Assembly (NCBI RefSeq): GCF_017742245.1
Contig: NZ_JAGHKO010000005.1
Location: 186,001 to 250,000 of the forward strand
DNA length: 64,000 nt
Direction of reading: 5' to 3'
DNA from: Niastella soli
GTDB lineage: Bacteria; Bacteroidota; Bacteroidia; Chitinophagales; Chitinophagaceae
Shown piece after piece: positions 36,442-44,926 of this stretch. The notes beneath the pieces were generated by a model. That model worked only from the letters and a program-made list of their open reading frames with translations. It made no database searches and was not told the origin of the DNA. The translations under genes and the position numbers were made by a program. Position 1 is the stretch's first letter, and every line of letters starts with the position of its first letter.

Positions 36442-36490
36442 TTTTAAGCAGACATACAGCTCCGATGGATCCAATTAGTGGATGTCGGAA

Positions 36491-36524
36491 AAAAAAAGGG
36501 TCACTTGATAGTGATCCTTTTTTT
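36491..36524 (+). terminator. Rho-independent terminator after the SusC/SusD operon
   Basis: GGGTCAC pairs with GTGATCC around TTGATA; an A-run precedes it and seven T follow, extending the stem. Confidence 0.85.
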
Positions 36525-36697
36525 ATCGGCAGTCGAGAGACATGAAAAGGCAGAAGACTGAAGATTTTGACGAGTAAAATAGTTATTAGTCAGAATATCG
36601 CGAGCCCACCCACCACTCACCACTCTCAGAACGGCTTCAATATTTTACCAGATTGGGCATATAATTTTAAGGACATGACCTAAAAGCGGGTAAATGA

Positions 36698-37978
36698 ATG
36701 TTTAAAATAGGTAAGTATAACAGCTGGAGGAAGGTATGCGTACTTCAAACCGGATTCCTGTTGTTGTTCCTTATGGTTGTGACAAATGCCCTGGCACAAC
36801 AAAGTAACCTTGCTTATTACCTGGATAATGCCCTCAAAAACAGTCCCCTGATCAAAGACCTTCAAAACCAGGTATTGTCTTTTTCCATTGATAGTCAATT
36901 GGTACGAGCCATTTTAAGACCGCAGGTAAACGCTAATAGCAATAATATGTACGCGCCTGTTATCAATGGGTATGGGTACGATGAGGTCATTACGAACAAA
37001 GCCCAGGTGTCAACAGTAGTCGCGGTGAACAAGGCATTTATAAGCCGTAAGAACGTACATACTCAAATTGCTGGTTTTCAAATACAGGCACAATCTGCGG
37101 CAAACAATGTCCGGCTAACTGAACAGGATATCAAAAGAAGTGTTACTGATCAATATATTAATACGTTTGGCGACTGGCTTCAATTGCAGTACAACCGGGA
37201 AATAAACGATCTGCTGGCCCGTGAAGATACCCTCCTGAAAAAACTTACCCAAAGTAACGTATTTAAACAGGCTGATTACCTGGCATTTACCGTTACCCGA
37301 CAACGGCAATTATTGACAACGGCCCAATTGGAAATACAATATGCAAGTGATTATGCTGCCCTGAGTTACCTCGCAGGCATACAGGATACACTTGTTCCCC
37401 TGCAAATGGAAGATCCGCAATTATCGCTACACACTTTACCTGAATATACGACCTCCGCTTTTTTCCGGCAATACCTGCTGGATAGCTTAAAAATAAGGAA
37501 TGACAGGGCGCTGGTTGATCTGAACTATAAACCAAAGATCAATTCCTTTGCCGATGCAGGTTATAATTCCTCACTGGCCTATATGCCCTATAAAAACTGG
37601 GGCACCAGCATTGGCGTTTCCCTTACAGTTCCCATTTATGATGGGCATCAAAGAAAATTACAATACCAAAAACTAAACCTGGCCGAACAAACCAGACAGG
37701 CGCAAAGGGATTTTTTTGTGAACCAGCGGCAACAGCAATTATTCCAGTTAATACAGCAGTTGCGATCTACCGAAAAGCTTATCAATAATATCAACCAGCA
37801 AATACGCTATACCGATACCCTGATAAGAGTGAGTGAAAAATTATTAGGCACCGGCGATATTCGGGTGCCCGATTTTATTCTGGCCCTTAGCAATTATTTC
37901 AATGCACGCAACCTGGTAACCCAGAATTATATCGATCGACTGAAATTGATAAACCAGATTAATTATTGGAACAGGTAA
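36698..37978 (+). CDS. TolC-family outer membrane efflux protein
   Basis: A 426-residue outer-membrane channel of a tripartite RND pump. The signal peptide (LLLFLMVVTNALAQ) is followed by the two-fold OEP repeat: first half LAYYLDNALKNSPLIKDLQNQV...LRPQVNANSNN, second half LDSLKIRNDRALVDLNYKPKINSFADAGY and SIGVSLTVPIYDGHQRKLQYQKL. Long Gln-rich helices form the periplasmic tunnel. Length is normal. It is the first gene of a four-gene operon: the adaptor ATG lies 8 bp downstream. Confidence 0.92.
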   Translation: MFKIGKYNSWRKVCVLQTGFLLLFLMVVTNALAQQSNLAYYLDNALKNSPLIKDLQNQVLSFSIDSQLVRAILRPQVNANSNNMYAPVINGYGYDEVITNKAQVSTVVAVNKAFISRKNVHTQIAGFQIQAQSAANNVRLTEQDIKRSVTDQYINTFGDWLQLQYNREINDLLAREDTLLKKLTQSNVFKQADYLAFTVTRQRQLLTTAQLEIQYASDYAALSYLAGIQDTLVPLQMEDPQLSLHTLPEYTTSAFFRQYLLDSLKIRNDRALVDLNYKPKINSFADAGYNSSLAYMPYKNWGTSIGVSLTVPIYDGHQRKLQYQKLNLAEQTRQAQRDFFVNQRQQQLFQLIQQLRSTEKLINNINQQIRYTDTLIRVSEKLLGTGDIRVPDFILALSNYFNARNLVTQNYIDRLKLINQINYWNR

Positions 37979-37986
37979 AGACAGAT

Positions 37987-38901
37987 ATGATCAAAACAGG
38001 ATTGTTTTATTTGGCGGTGATGTTGCTTGTTAGCTGTGGTCACGCTGACCCCGATGATAATGAAGAAGAACAACAAGTAGTAACACCCGTAACAATAATA
38101 CCTGTACAAAATGGGCCCATGGCTGATACCATTACCATGAATGCTACTTCCACTTTTTTGCAAAAAAGCATTGTAAAAGCGAGCGCTAACGGCTACCTGG
38201 CCACGGTGAAGGCGGTGGTAGGAAGGACCGCCGGTAAGGGAGAGGTATTATTCGTACTTAAAACAAAGGAGGCCCAAAGTATTGGCAATGCCATCAATTC
38301 GCTTGATTCTTCCTTTAAGTTTTCTGGTCTTATTACGATCAGAGCCGCTATAACCGGCCATATTACCGAAGTAGACCATCAAATGGGCGATTATGTACAG
38401 GATGGGGAGCAGTTGGCGGTAATTAATGATGTAAACAGTTTTGTGTTTGTATTAAACCTGCCTTATGAATTACGGCCTTATGTACTTGGGAAGAAAGAAG
38501 TGCGGTTACAATTGCCCGATGGACAAAACCTGGCGGGAACAATTACTGACATCACTGCTGTGGTGGACTCGGCAGCCCAAACGCAGAATATTTATATAAA
38601 AGTGCCTACCAGTAAATTGCCGGTTAACCTGGTTGCCAGAGTAGCTATTGAAAAAACGGCCAAAGCCAATGCGGTGTTCCTCCCCCGGCAGGCAGTGCTT
38701 GCTAATGAGACCCAAACTGAGTTTTGGGTAATGAAAGTAATGGACAGTACCAGGGCAATTAAGGTGCCGGTTAAAAAGGGATTGGAGACCAATGGTCAGG
38801 TAGAAATTCTTGCCCCGGCGTTTACGGCAACCGATCAGTTTGTACTTACCGGTAATTATGGGCTGGCCGATACTGCCACGATTAAAATTGTAAAGCCATA
38901 A
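37987..38901 (+). CDS. RND efflux periplasmic adaptor subunit (short, lipoprotein)
   Basis: A 304-residue adaptor with a lipobox (MLLVSC); the ATG at 37987 gives this signal, whereas a TTG at 37966 would not. The lipoyl halves are VKASANGYLATVKAVVGRTAGKGEVLFVLKT and TIRAAITGHITEVDHQMGDYVQDGEQLAVI; barrel and membrane-proximal segments follow (LNLPYELRPYVLGKKEVRLQL, AVFLPRQAVL). Only about 20 residues separate the lipoyl halves, so the long alpha-hairpin of AcrA-type adaptors is almost absent. It should connect the RND permease to the TolC channel, but the geometry must differ from AcrA. Confidence 0.88.
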   Translation: MIKTGLFYLAVMLLVSCGHADPDDNEEEQQVVTPVTIIPVQNGPMADTITMNATSTFLQKSIVKASANGYLATVKAVVGRTAGKGEVLFVLKTKEAQSIGNAINSLDSSFKFSGLITIRAAITGHITEVDHQMGDYVQDGEQLAVINDVNSFVFVLNLPYELRPYVLGKKEVRLQLPDGQNLAGTITDITAVVDSAAQTQNIYIKVPTSKLPVNLVARVAIEKTAKANAVFLPRQAVLANETQTEFWVMKVMDSTRAIKVPVKKGLETNGQVEILAPAFTATDQFVLTGNYGLADTATIKIVKP

Positions 38902-38911
38902 AATCAACCCG

Positions 38912-41900
38912 GTGACTAATTTCTTTCTCACACATAAAAACCCGCTTACTGTTTTACTCGTGCTGATACTGGGTGGCGGCATCTTTGTATATACCAAATT
39001 ACAAACCTCGCTCTTTCCCGAAATTACCTTCCCTAAAATAAAAGTGATTGCTGATGCTGGTTTGCAACCAGTAGATAAAATGATGATCACTGTCACCAAG
39101 CCATTGGAAACGGCTATCAAACAGGTGCCCGATCTGCAAATGATCCGAAGCACTACCAGCCGGGGCAGTTGCGAAATATCGGCGTTCCTGAATTGGGATG
39201 CCAATGTAGACCTCAGGCAACAATGGATTGAATCAAAAATTGAAGATATCAGAAATCAGTTGCCGCCGGAAGTGCAAATAAGCGTAGCCCGCATGAACCC
39301 CTCCATCTTGCCGGTAATGGGTTATTCCCTCGAAAGCAATACGAGATCGCCCATTGAATTAAAGCAGATCGCAAACTTTACCGTAAAGCCGTTCCTGTCG
39401 CAGGTAGCAGGCGTTTCGGAAATAAGAATAACCGGAGGCAAAACCAAAGAATACTGGCTGCAGTTAAATGTGCAGAAAATGAGCACATTTTCGGTAACGC
39501 CTACTATGGTGAATACGGCATTGAGCCAGACTAACTTTATAAAATCAAACGGTTATTTATCAGACTATGACTTTCTGTATCTCACGGTGACCGATGCTAC
39601 TGTACGTGATAAAGATGCGCTGGAGCAGATTGTAATAAAGAACGATGGCAAACGCGTTATTACCGTTAAAGATATTGCCGATGTGCAGATAAACGAAGGA
39701 GTAGAATATATAAAGATCAATGCCAATGGCCGGGACGGGGTGCTGGTGGCTGTAGTGAAACAGCCAAATGCCAACCTGGTTGCCCTGTCGAAGGCGATGG
39801 AGCAAAAGGTACTTGAATTAAAGAAGGTCCTGCCACCCGATGTGCGTGTTGTTCCCTATTACATCCAGGCTGATTTTGTTAAAGATTCTGTCAGAAGCGT
39901 AACTGATAGTTTGTGGGTAGGGTTATTGCTGGCCATTGTGGTAGCGATCATTTTTCTGCGGTCATGGAAAGCAAGTGCTACCCTGCTGATCACCATCCCT
40001 GTTACCCTGGCACTTACCCTGATTGTGCTTTATGCAGTAGGGTATACTTTTAACATTATGACCCTGGGGGCCATTGCCGCTGCTATTGGGTTAATAATTG
40101 ATGATGCGATCGTAGTGGTAGAACAAATACACCGCACGCATGAAGAACATCCGTCAGCACCCACCACCAAACTGGTACAAAAAGCCATCCATTATTTGTT
40201 CCCGGCTATGTTGGGGTCATCCATAAGCACTATTGTTATTTTCATCCCATTTCTGTTAATGAGCGGAGTAGCCGGCGCGTATTTCAGCGTAATGACCAAT
40301 ACCATGATCATAACGCTGGTCTGTTCATTTTTTGTTACCTGGCTTGGCTTGCCTGTTGTTTACCTGCTGCTTACACAAAAACAGCAACGAGCGGTACAGC
40401 TGGTGACGGGCCATAACGTGAAAACACAAAACTGGGTCTCTTTTTTTATAAAACGCCCATATATCAGTATATTCATTGTGGTAGCATTGGGAGGCTTAAT
40501 AGCTTTACTGGTACCCCGGTTGGAAACCGGGTTTTTGCCCGAGATGGACGAGGGGAGTATTGTGCTGGATTACAGTTCACCGCCCGGTACCTCGCTGGAA
40601 GAAACTGACCGGGAACTGCGACAGGTAGAAAAGATCCTGAAAAGTATCCCGGAAGTACAGGCTTATTCTAGAAGGACCGGTACTCAAATGGGTTTTTTTA
40701 TAACCGAACCCAATCGGGGCGATTACCTGATACAACTTAAAAAGAAAAGGGACCGGAGTACAGAAGAGGTTATCACAGCTATTCGCAAACGAATAGAAAG
40801 TTCCCAGCCTGCTTTAAGGATTGATTTCGGACAGGTGATCGGCGATATGCTGGGTGATCTTATGACCTCTGTACAACCTATAGAAATAAAAGTATATGGC
40901 AATGATCAAAAAGCATTACAACAGTTAAGTAAACAGGTGGCTGAGGTGGTTGCAAAAGTTTCAGGTACGGCCGATGTTTTTGATGGTGTTATTATTGCGG
41001 GCCCATCAATAAGTGTGCAGCCCGATTATGCAAAATTGGCACTGTTTGGAATAACACCGGCTGATTTTCAATACCAGTTACAGACTTCACTGGAAGGAAA
41101 TATTTCCGGGAATTTATTTGAAAGGGAACAGTACGTTACGATCCGGCTGGTATATCCTGGTAATAAAAAAATGACTGTTAGCGACCTCTACAACCTGAAG
41201 ATCTTTTTACCTGATGGCAGATTAAAACCCATAACCGCGCTGGCTACAATAACCGTAAATGGTGGGGAAGCCGAAATACAACGGGAGAATTTACAAACCA
41301 TGGGGGTGGTCACGGCCCGCCTTGAAAACCGCGACCTGGGAAGTGTGATGAAGGATATACAACAAAAGCTGGCTGCTGATATTCATTTGCCGCCCTCTTA
41401 CAGCATTCAATACGGAGGCGCTTATGCCGATCAGCAGCAATCGTTCAAAGAACTGCTGATGATCTTAATAACCGCCAGTTTGCTGGTGTTTGCTGTTATC
41501 CTGTTTCTCTACAGAAGCTTTCGCATAGCATTGCTTATCCTGGGTATTGGCGTGCTGGGCATTTCAGGCAGCTATCTGGCCCTGTTCCTTACCGGTACGC
41601 CATTGAATGTAGGCAGTTATACGGGGCTTATAATGATCACCGGTATCATTGGTGAAAATTCAGTATTTACCTTTCTGCAGTTCCGGGATTCACTGCATGA
41701 AAAAAATACCGATGATGCCATTATCTATTCTATCTCAACCCGGCTGCGTCCCAAGTTAATGACCGCGTTGGGCGCCATCATTGCCTTAATGCCATTGGCG
41801 TTAGGCATTGGTACGGGGGCGCAATTGCACCAGCCACTTGCCATAGCCGTAATTGGCGGCTTTGTAATGGCGCTGCCGCTGTTGTTGATTGTGTTACCAA

Positions 41901-41971
41901 CAGGTATTCGAATTATTTATAAAAACAGACCTCCCTTACTACAATCATCTGATCATGAAGAAACAACTTAG
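38912..41971 (+). CDS. RND-family efflux permease
   Basis: A 1019-residue inner-membrane proton-driven pump. Two six-helix halves, each with a large periplasmic loop, are visible. Helix 1 is PLTVLLVLILGGGIF; the porter domain has SLFPEITFPKIKV; helix 4 carries the proton-relay acidic residues in AAAIGLIIDDAIVVVEQIHR; the second half starts RPYISIFIVVALGG with ETGFLPEMDEGSIVLDY. Length fits the HAE/HME range. GTG start, 10 bp after the adaptor. The pump could export drugs, lipids or metals; the sequence does not discriminate clearly. The YncE gene overlaps its 3' end. Confidence 0.94.
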   Translation: MTNFFLTHKNPLTVLLVLILGGGIFVYTKLQTSLFPEITFPKIKVIADAGLQPVDKMMITVTKPLETAIKQVPDLQMIRSTTSRGSCEISAFLNWDANVDLRQQWIESKIEDIRNQLPPEVQISVARMNPSILPVMGYSLESNTRSPIELKQIANFTVKPFLSQVAGVSEIRITGGKTKEYWLQLNVQKMSTFSVTPTMVNTALSQTNFIKSNGYLSDYDFLYLTVTDATVRDKDALEQIVIKNDGKRVITVKDIADVQINEGVEYIKINANGRDGVLVAVVKQPNANLVALSKAMEQKVLELKKVLPPDVRVVPYYIQADFVKDSVRSVTDSLWVGLLLAIVVAIIFLRSWKASATLLITIPVTLALTLIVLYAVGYTFNIMTLGAIAAAIGLIIDDAIVVVEQIHRTHEEHPSAPTTKLVQKAIHYLFPAMLGSSISTIVIFIPFLLMSGVAGAYFSVMTNTMIITLVCSFFVTWLGLPVVYLLLTQKQQRAVQLVTGHNVKTQNWVSFFIKRPYISIFIVVALGGLIALLVPRLETGFLPEMDEGSIVLDYSSPPGTSLEETDRELRQVEKILKSIPEVQAYSRRTGTQMGFFITEPNRGDYLIQLKKKRDRSTEEVITAIRKRIESSQPALRIDFGQVIGDMLGDLMTSVQPIEIKVYGNDQKALQQLSKQVAEVVAKVSGTADVFDGVIIAGPSISVQPDYAKLALFGITPADFQYQLQTSLEGNISGNLFEREQYVTIRLVYPGNKKMTVSDLYNLKIFLPDGRLKPITALATITVNGGEAEIQRENLQTMGVVTARLENRDLGSVMKDIQQKLAADIHLPPSYSIQYGGAYADQQQSFKELLMILITASLLVFAVILFLYRSFRIALLILGIGVLGISGSYLALFLTGTPLNVGSYTGLIMITGIIGENSVFTFLQFRDSLHEKNTDDAIIYSISTRLRPKLMTALGAIIALMPLALGIGTGAQLHQPLAIAVIGGFVMALPLLLIVLPTGIRIIYKNRPPLLQSSDHEETT

Positions 41972-42971
41972 ATTAATGGGTATGCTGTTACTGATGGCTG
42001 CCATCCATTCCTGCCAGGCCCAAACTGCTACCGAATTACATTTGTTAACCACTTTTCATTTGTCGGGCACGGGTGGCTGGGACTATCTGGCCATTCAACC
42101 CGGTTCCAATAAACTATATGTGTCACATGCCACCCAGGTAAACATTGTTAACAAAACAACGGGCGATTCTCTCGGTGTTATTCCCAATACCACCGGGGTG
42201 CATGGCATAACATTTGTGCCAAACCTGAAAAAAGGGTATACCACCAATGGCGGGTTAAATACCCTTAGCATCTTTGATCTGCAAACTGATAAAGTACTTG
42301 GCCAATTATCAGTGGGGGAGAACCCGGATGCTATTATGTATGATGAATATTCAAAGCGCCTGATCGTATGTAATGGCCGTAGTCACACTATCAGTATCGT
42401 TGATCCGGAATATGATAAGGTAGTAGGGATCATTGATGTTGGCGGAAAACCGGAAGAAGCGGTGACCAACGGCGCTGGCACTTTGTTTGTTAATATCGAA
42501 GATAAAAATGAAATAGTAGTGATCGATCTTAAAAGCAAGCAGGTCTTACATCATTGGGCATTGGATCCGGGCGAGGCTCCCACGGGTTTAGCCATTGATA
42601 ATATTACCCATCGGTTGTTTTCAGCCTGTAGCGAAAGCAGCTTATTGATCGTGCTGGATGCCGTAAATGGCGCCATTATTAGTAAAATACCCATTGGGGC
42701 CGGTTGTGATGGAGTAGTCTTTGATAAGGTTACCAAATGCATTTATGCTTCCAACGGCGAAGGTAACCTCACCGTAATAAAAGAAGAGGGCAATGATAAG
42801 TATAGTAAAATAGCCACTTTGCCTACCAAAAGAGGCGCCCGTACTATTGCATTAGATGAAACTACCCATAAACTGTATCTGCCCACAGCTGAATTTGAAA
42901 CCACCCACAAATTAAATAGCAGGCCAACCATTATTCCCAATACCTTTCAGGTACTGGTGTTGGGGAAGTAA
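41955..42971 (+). CDS. YncE-like beta-propeller protein
   Basis: A 338-residue exported seven-bladed-propeller protein (signal MGMLLLMAAIHSCQAQ, possibly a lipoprotein at Cys). Repeats follow the YncE/YVTN pattern: GGWDYLAIQPGSNKLYVSHATQVNIVN, GITFVPNLKKGYTTNGGLNTLSIFDL, IMYDEYSKRLIVCNGRSHTISIVD, LAIDNITHRLFSACSESSLLIVLD. The ATG at 41955 lies 17 bp inside the RND gene, showing translational coupling. Its fixed place at the end of a TolC-adaptor-RND operon suggests a periplasmic accessory role, though the ligand is unknown. Confidence 0.88.
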   Translation: MKKQLRLMGMLLLMAAIHSCQAQTATELHLLTTFHLSGTGGWDYLAIQPGSNKLYVSHATQVNIVNKTTGDSLGVIPNTTGVHGITFVPNLKKGYTTNGGLNTLSIFDLQTDKVLGQLSVGENPDAIMYDEYSKRLIVCNGRSHTISIVDPEYDKVVGIIDVGGKPEEAVTNGAGTLFVNIEDKNEIVVIDLKSKQVLHHWALDPGEAPTGLAIDNITHRLFSACSESSLLIVLDAVNGAIISKIPIGAGCDGVVFDKVTKCIYASNGEGNLTVIKEEGNDKYSKIATLPTKRGARTIALDETTHKLYLPTAEFETTHKLNSRPTIIPNTFQVLVLGK

Positions 42972-42988
42972 TAAGCGCTTGTGCCATT

Positions 42989-43080
42989 AATGACCTGTAA
43001 GGTGCATCATTTGAGGTCGCTTTAGTAGTGTGTTGAGTTGCATCCCGCAAAGCGGGACAAGCTCTGACAGGTCTTTATTA
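42989..43080. repeat. Nested inverted-repeat element
   Basis: An outer 7-bp inverted pair (GACCTGT at 42992-42998 and ACAGGTC at 43067-43073) encloses a tight hairpin TCCCGC-AAA-GCGGGA (43043-43057). It follows the YncE gene and resembles the short structured intergenic repeats common in Bacteroidota genomes; no T-run, so it is not a standard terminator. Confidence 0.45.
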
Positions 43081-43090
43081 TTGAACATAT

Positions 43091-43134
43091 GGCGCCCACC
43101 TGGCGACCCGCCTCAGCGGGGTGCCAGGTGCGCC
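43091..43134. repeat. GC-rich hairpin between convergent genes
   Basis: CACCTGGC...CCCGC pairs with GCGGG...GCCAGGTG (43097-43130), giving a 13-pair stem with one two-base internal mismatch and a CTCA loop. It lies between the convergent YncE and PepSY-like genes and may insulate or terminate both, but lacks a T-tract. Confidence 0.5.
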
Positions 43135-43146
43135 TGAAGTGACGAA

Positions 43147-43575
43147 CTAATCTTTTTGTTCTTTAATAAACTTACCGTTTTTATCAAAAAGGAGATCTTT
43201 TTTATTTACTTCCGCTTCATAGTTTATTTCGCCATTGGCTTTTGTTATTTTTGCCGCTTCTTTAATGGTTGTTTTGTAGTGTTCTTTTACATAGGTAGTA
43301 ACGCCCGCGGGCAACGCGGTTGGTTCAATCTCTATTTCAGTTTCTTTTAATTCTCCGTTGGAGCTATATACGGCCGCCATTTCATTTTTCCCATTTATAA
43401 AATTCACTTCAAAGTCGGACCCTTCTTTACTCCATTTAGTTTTTGTAGCGGCAGGGTAGCTCTTCTTAAAAGCTACTTCCGCTGCTGATGGAATTTCAAC
43501 CCTTTCCTTCTTTTCCTGGCAGAAGCTGGTGGCAGTGATCAAAAGAATACCTGAAACTAAGAAATACTTTTTCAT
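43147..43575 (-). CDS. PepSY-like secreted protein
   Basis: A 142-residue exported protein: signal MKKYFLVSGILLITATSFC, then a domain with the PepSY-like (BLIP-fold, PF11396-type) repeat, PSAAEVAFKKSYPAATKTKWSKEGSDFEVNF and LPAGVTTYVKEHYKTTIKEAAKITKANGEINYEAEV. The two blocks have the same helix-plus-strands layout. Such small periplasmic proteins are frequent in Bacteroidota; the family may inhibit or modulate proteases, but this is not established here. It is monocistronic and convergent with the RND operon. Confidence 0.85.
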   Translation of the reverse strand: MKKYFLVSGILLITATSFCQEKKERVEIPSAAEVAFKKSYPAATKTKWSKEGSDFEVNFINGKNEMAAVYSSNGELKETEIEIEPTALPAGVTTYVKEHYKTTIKEAAKITKANGEINYEAEVNKKDLLFDKNGKFIKEQKD

Positions 43576-43868
43576 AGCTTAATAGTTGAGTTTTATAATT
43601 ATAAGCTAACCTAAATTGTAATTCTGTTGAGTTTTGGTATTTGTTATAATTTTAATGCTTTCAGGAAAGCGTCTTTATAATTAACGCCAATGGATATTGG
43701 CATTTTCCTACGGCGCAAGCGTCCGCTTATGCCTGCTCACAATGACGTAAGCGTATTCTTCGCAGGGCGGCAGGTTGTAGGTTGAAGGGTGAGTGTAGAA
43801 GGCCGATGATTTTTGGCGGCGCAAATTGATTTTTTTGCGTACTTGCAGGGATAATTAAACCTTGCTGT
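43576..43868. other. Intergenic region between PepSY-like and NUDIX genes
   Basis: About 290 bp between two divergent genes. It holds a small hairpin (GCCAAT-GGAT-ATTGGC, 43686-43701) and a two-copy heptamer remnant (GGTTGTA GGTTGAA near 43768). No convincing promoter pair or ORF was seen. Confidence 0.4.
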
Positions 43869-44267
43869 ATGAGAATAATAGATAAACTGGCCTGGATAGC
43901 AATTGATAATAAAATGGTGCTTTCAACAAGGTCATTTGGAAAGGATAAATTTTACATTCCCGGCGGCAAACGGGAAGCCGGCGAAACGGATGAACAAGCC
44001 TTGCTTCGGGAAATAAAAGAAGAGTTGAATGTTGACCTCGACAAAACCTCCCTGAAACCATTTGGCATTTTTGAAGCCCAGGCGCATGGCCATGCAGAAG
44101 GGGTGATCGTTAAAATGACCTGTTACACCGCGTCCTACACCGGACAATTGTCTTGCCAGTCAGAAATTGAAGAAATGGCGTGGTTAACGTACGCCGATAA
44201 AGACAGGATCTCGCATGTAGACAAGCTCATTTTCGATTATTTAAAAGCGAATGAGCTGATAGGATAG
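43869..44267 (+). CDS. NUDIX hydrolase
   Basis: A 132-residue NUDIX-fold pyrophosphatase, acting on nucleoside diphosphates linked to another moiety. The Nudix box is GGKREAGETDEQALLREIKEELNV (residues about 36-59): the Glu/Arg metal ligands of G-x5-E-x7-R-E-x-x-E-E are all present, while the last Gly is Asn. The rest of the fold is short, as in MutT-like housecleaning enzymes. Specific substrate unknown. It stands alone. Confidence 0.92.
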   Translation: MRIIDKLAWIAIDNKMVLSTRSFGKDKFYIPGGKREAGETDEQALLREIKEELNVDLDKTSLKPFGIFEAQAHGHAEGVIVKMTCYTASYTGQLSCQSEIEEMAWLTYADKDRISHVDKLIFDYLKANELIG

Positions 44268-44569
44268 CTATGTCCGCTTCTAAATCGATATAGAAACTCA
44301 ATGCGTACACGATCCCGGTAAACTCGACTTATTCCCTCAATTTATACTGTGAAATATTTTCTCTAACGTTATAGCAAGAGTGATGCTTCCGGGCAGACCA
44401 GGTTGTATAACGCTAAAGCACAATGTAAGTGATTGAACTGCTTGCGATTGTCTTCTTTTTTTACCGAACAGGATATACGGCAGACCCATTGTAGACCCAG
44501 GACAAATGGACCGAAAGTACTGGTGAGATTCACTCCAGATATACTAAAACAAGCCATTTTACCTTTCAT

Positions 44570-44635
44570 AATGCCACTGAAATGCCACCGGAATGCCACC
44601 AGAATGCCACTGGGAAGTGGCATTCTGGTGGCATT
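44570..44635. repeat. AATGCCAC array, 11-bp period, with 20-bp perfect hairpin
   Basis: AATGCCAC begins at 44570, 44581, 44592 and 44603, exactly 11 bp apart. The inverted form GTGGCATT follows at 44617 and 44628. The last two direct copies and the two inverted copies form a perfect 20-bp stem (44592-44611 with 44616-44635) and a GGGA loop. An 11-bp spacing puts the units on nearly one face of the DNA helix. The unit is too short for CRISPR. Confidence 0.85.
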
Positions 44636-44806
44636 ATGATAGGGGAGGTATGGGATTATTACCGGGGATATGGCTATGTGGAGTGAATATTAAGAGAATC
44701 TGACCAGGATACTTCTGGTCTTGCCCATTAAGGTGGCACGGTATGTTTCAAATGCAAATGTAGAAAAACACTAAAGGTGATCCTCACAAACGATTAAGAT
44801 ACAGGC

Positions 44807-44834
44807 GCGCCGGTTTATTGGGGCGCTTTTTTTT
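44807..44834 (+). terminator. Orphan rho-independent terminator
   Basis: GCGCC pairs with GGCGC around a 10-nt loop and is followed by eight T. No coding gene ends near it (the NUDIX gene stops 540 bp upstream), hinting at a long 3' UTR or an unannotated RNA. Confidence 0.65.
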
Positions 44835-44926
44835 ACAGTCATTTGGCGGAATGGCAGGCGGTTTCGTGTCTTCATATACATAATCGGGCACTAACGGCTG
44901 GCGCTTCCAGCCAAAACGACTTGACT

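Larger units (their letters stand above)
44268..44926. other. 659-bp non-coding region with repeat array, hairpin and orphan terminator
   Basis: No credible protein gene is seen: the short frames on both strands (to 84 residues) run through the repeat array and lack family features. The region holds an 11-bp-period AATGCCAC array ending in a perfect hairpin (44570-44635) and a T-tailed terminator (44807-44834) 540 bp after the NUDIX stop. A non-coding RNA or a repeat element is plausible. Confidence 0.55.

Noticed and set aside
38506-39204. 232-residue ORF antisense to the adaptor/RND junction
   Set aside because: It lies opposite two clearly real genes with conserved motifs and shows no family similarity.
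44570-44635. CRISPR array
   Set aside because: The unit is 8 bp at an 11-bp period, spacers are about 3 bp, and no cas genes are present.
44369-44639. Overlapping 68- and 84-residue ORFs on opposite strands
   Set aside because: Both run through the AATGCCAC array and hairpin, lack recognisable domains, and cancel each other out; the repeat explains the open frames.
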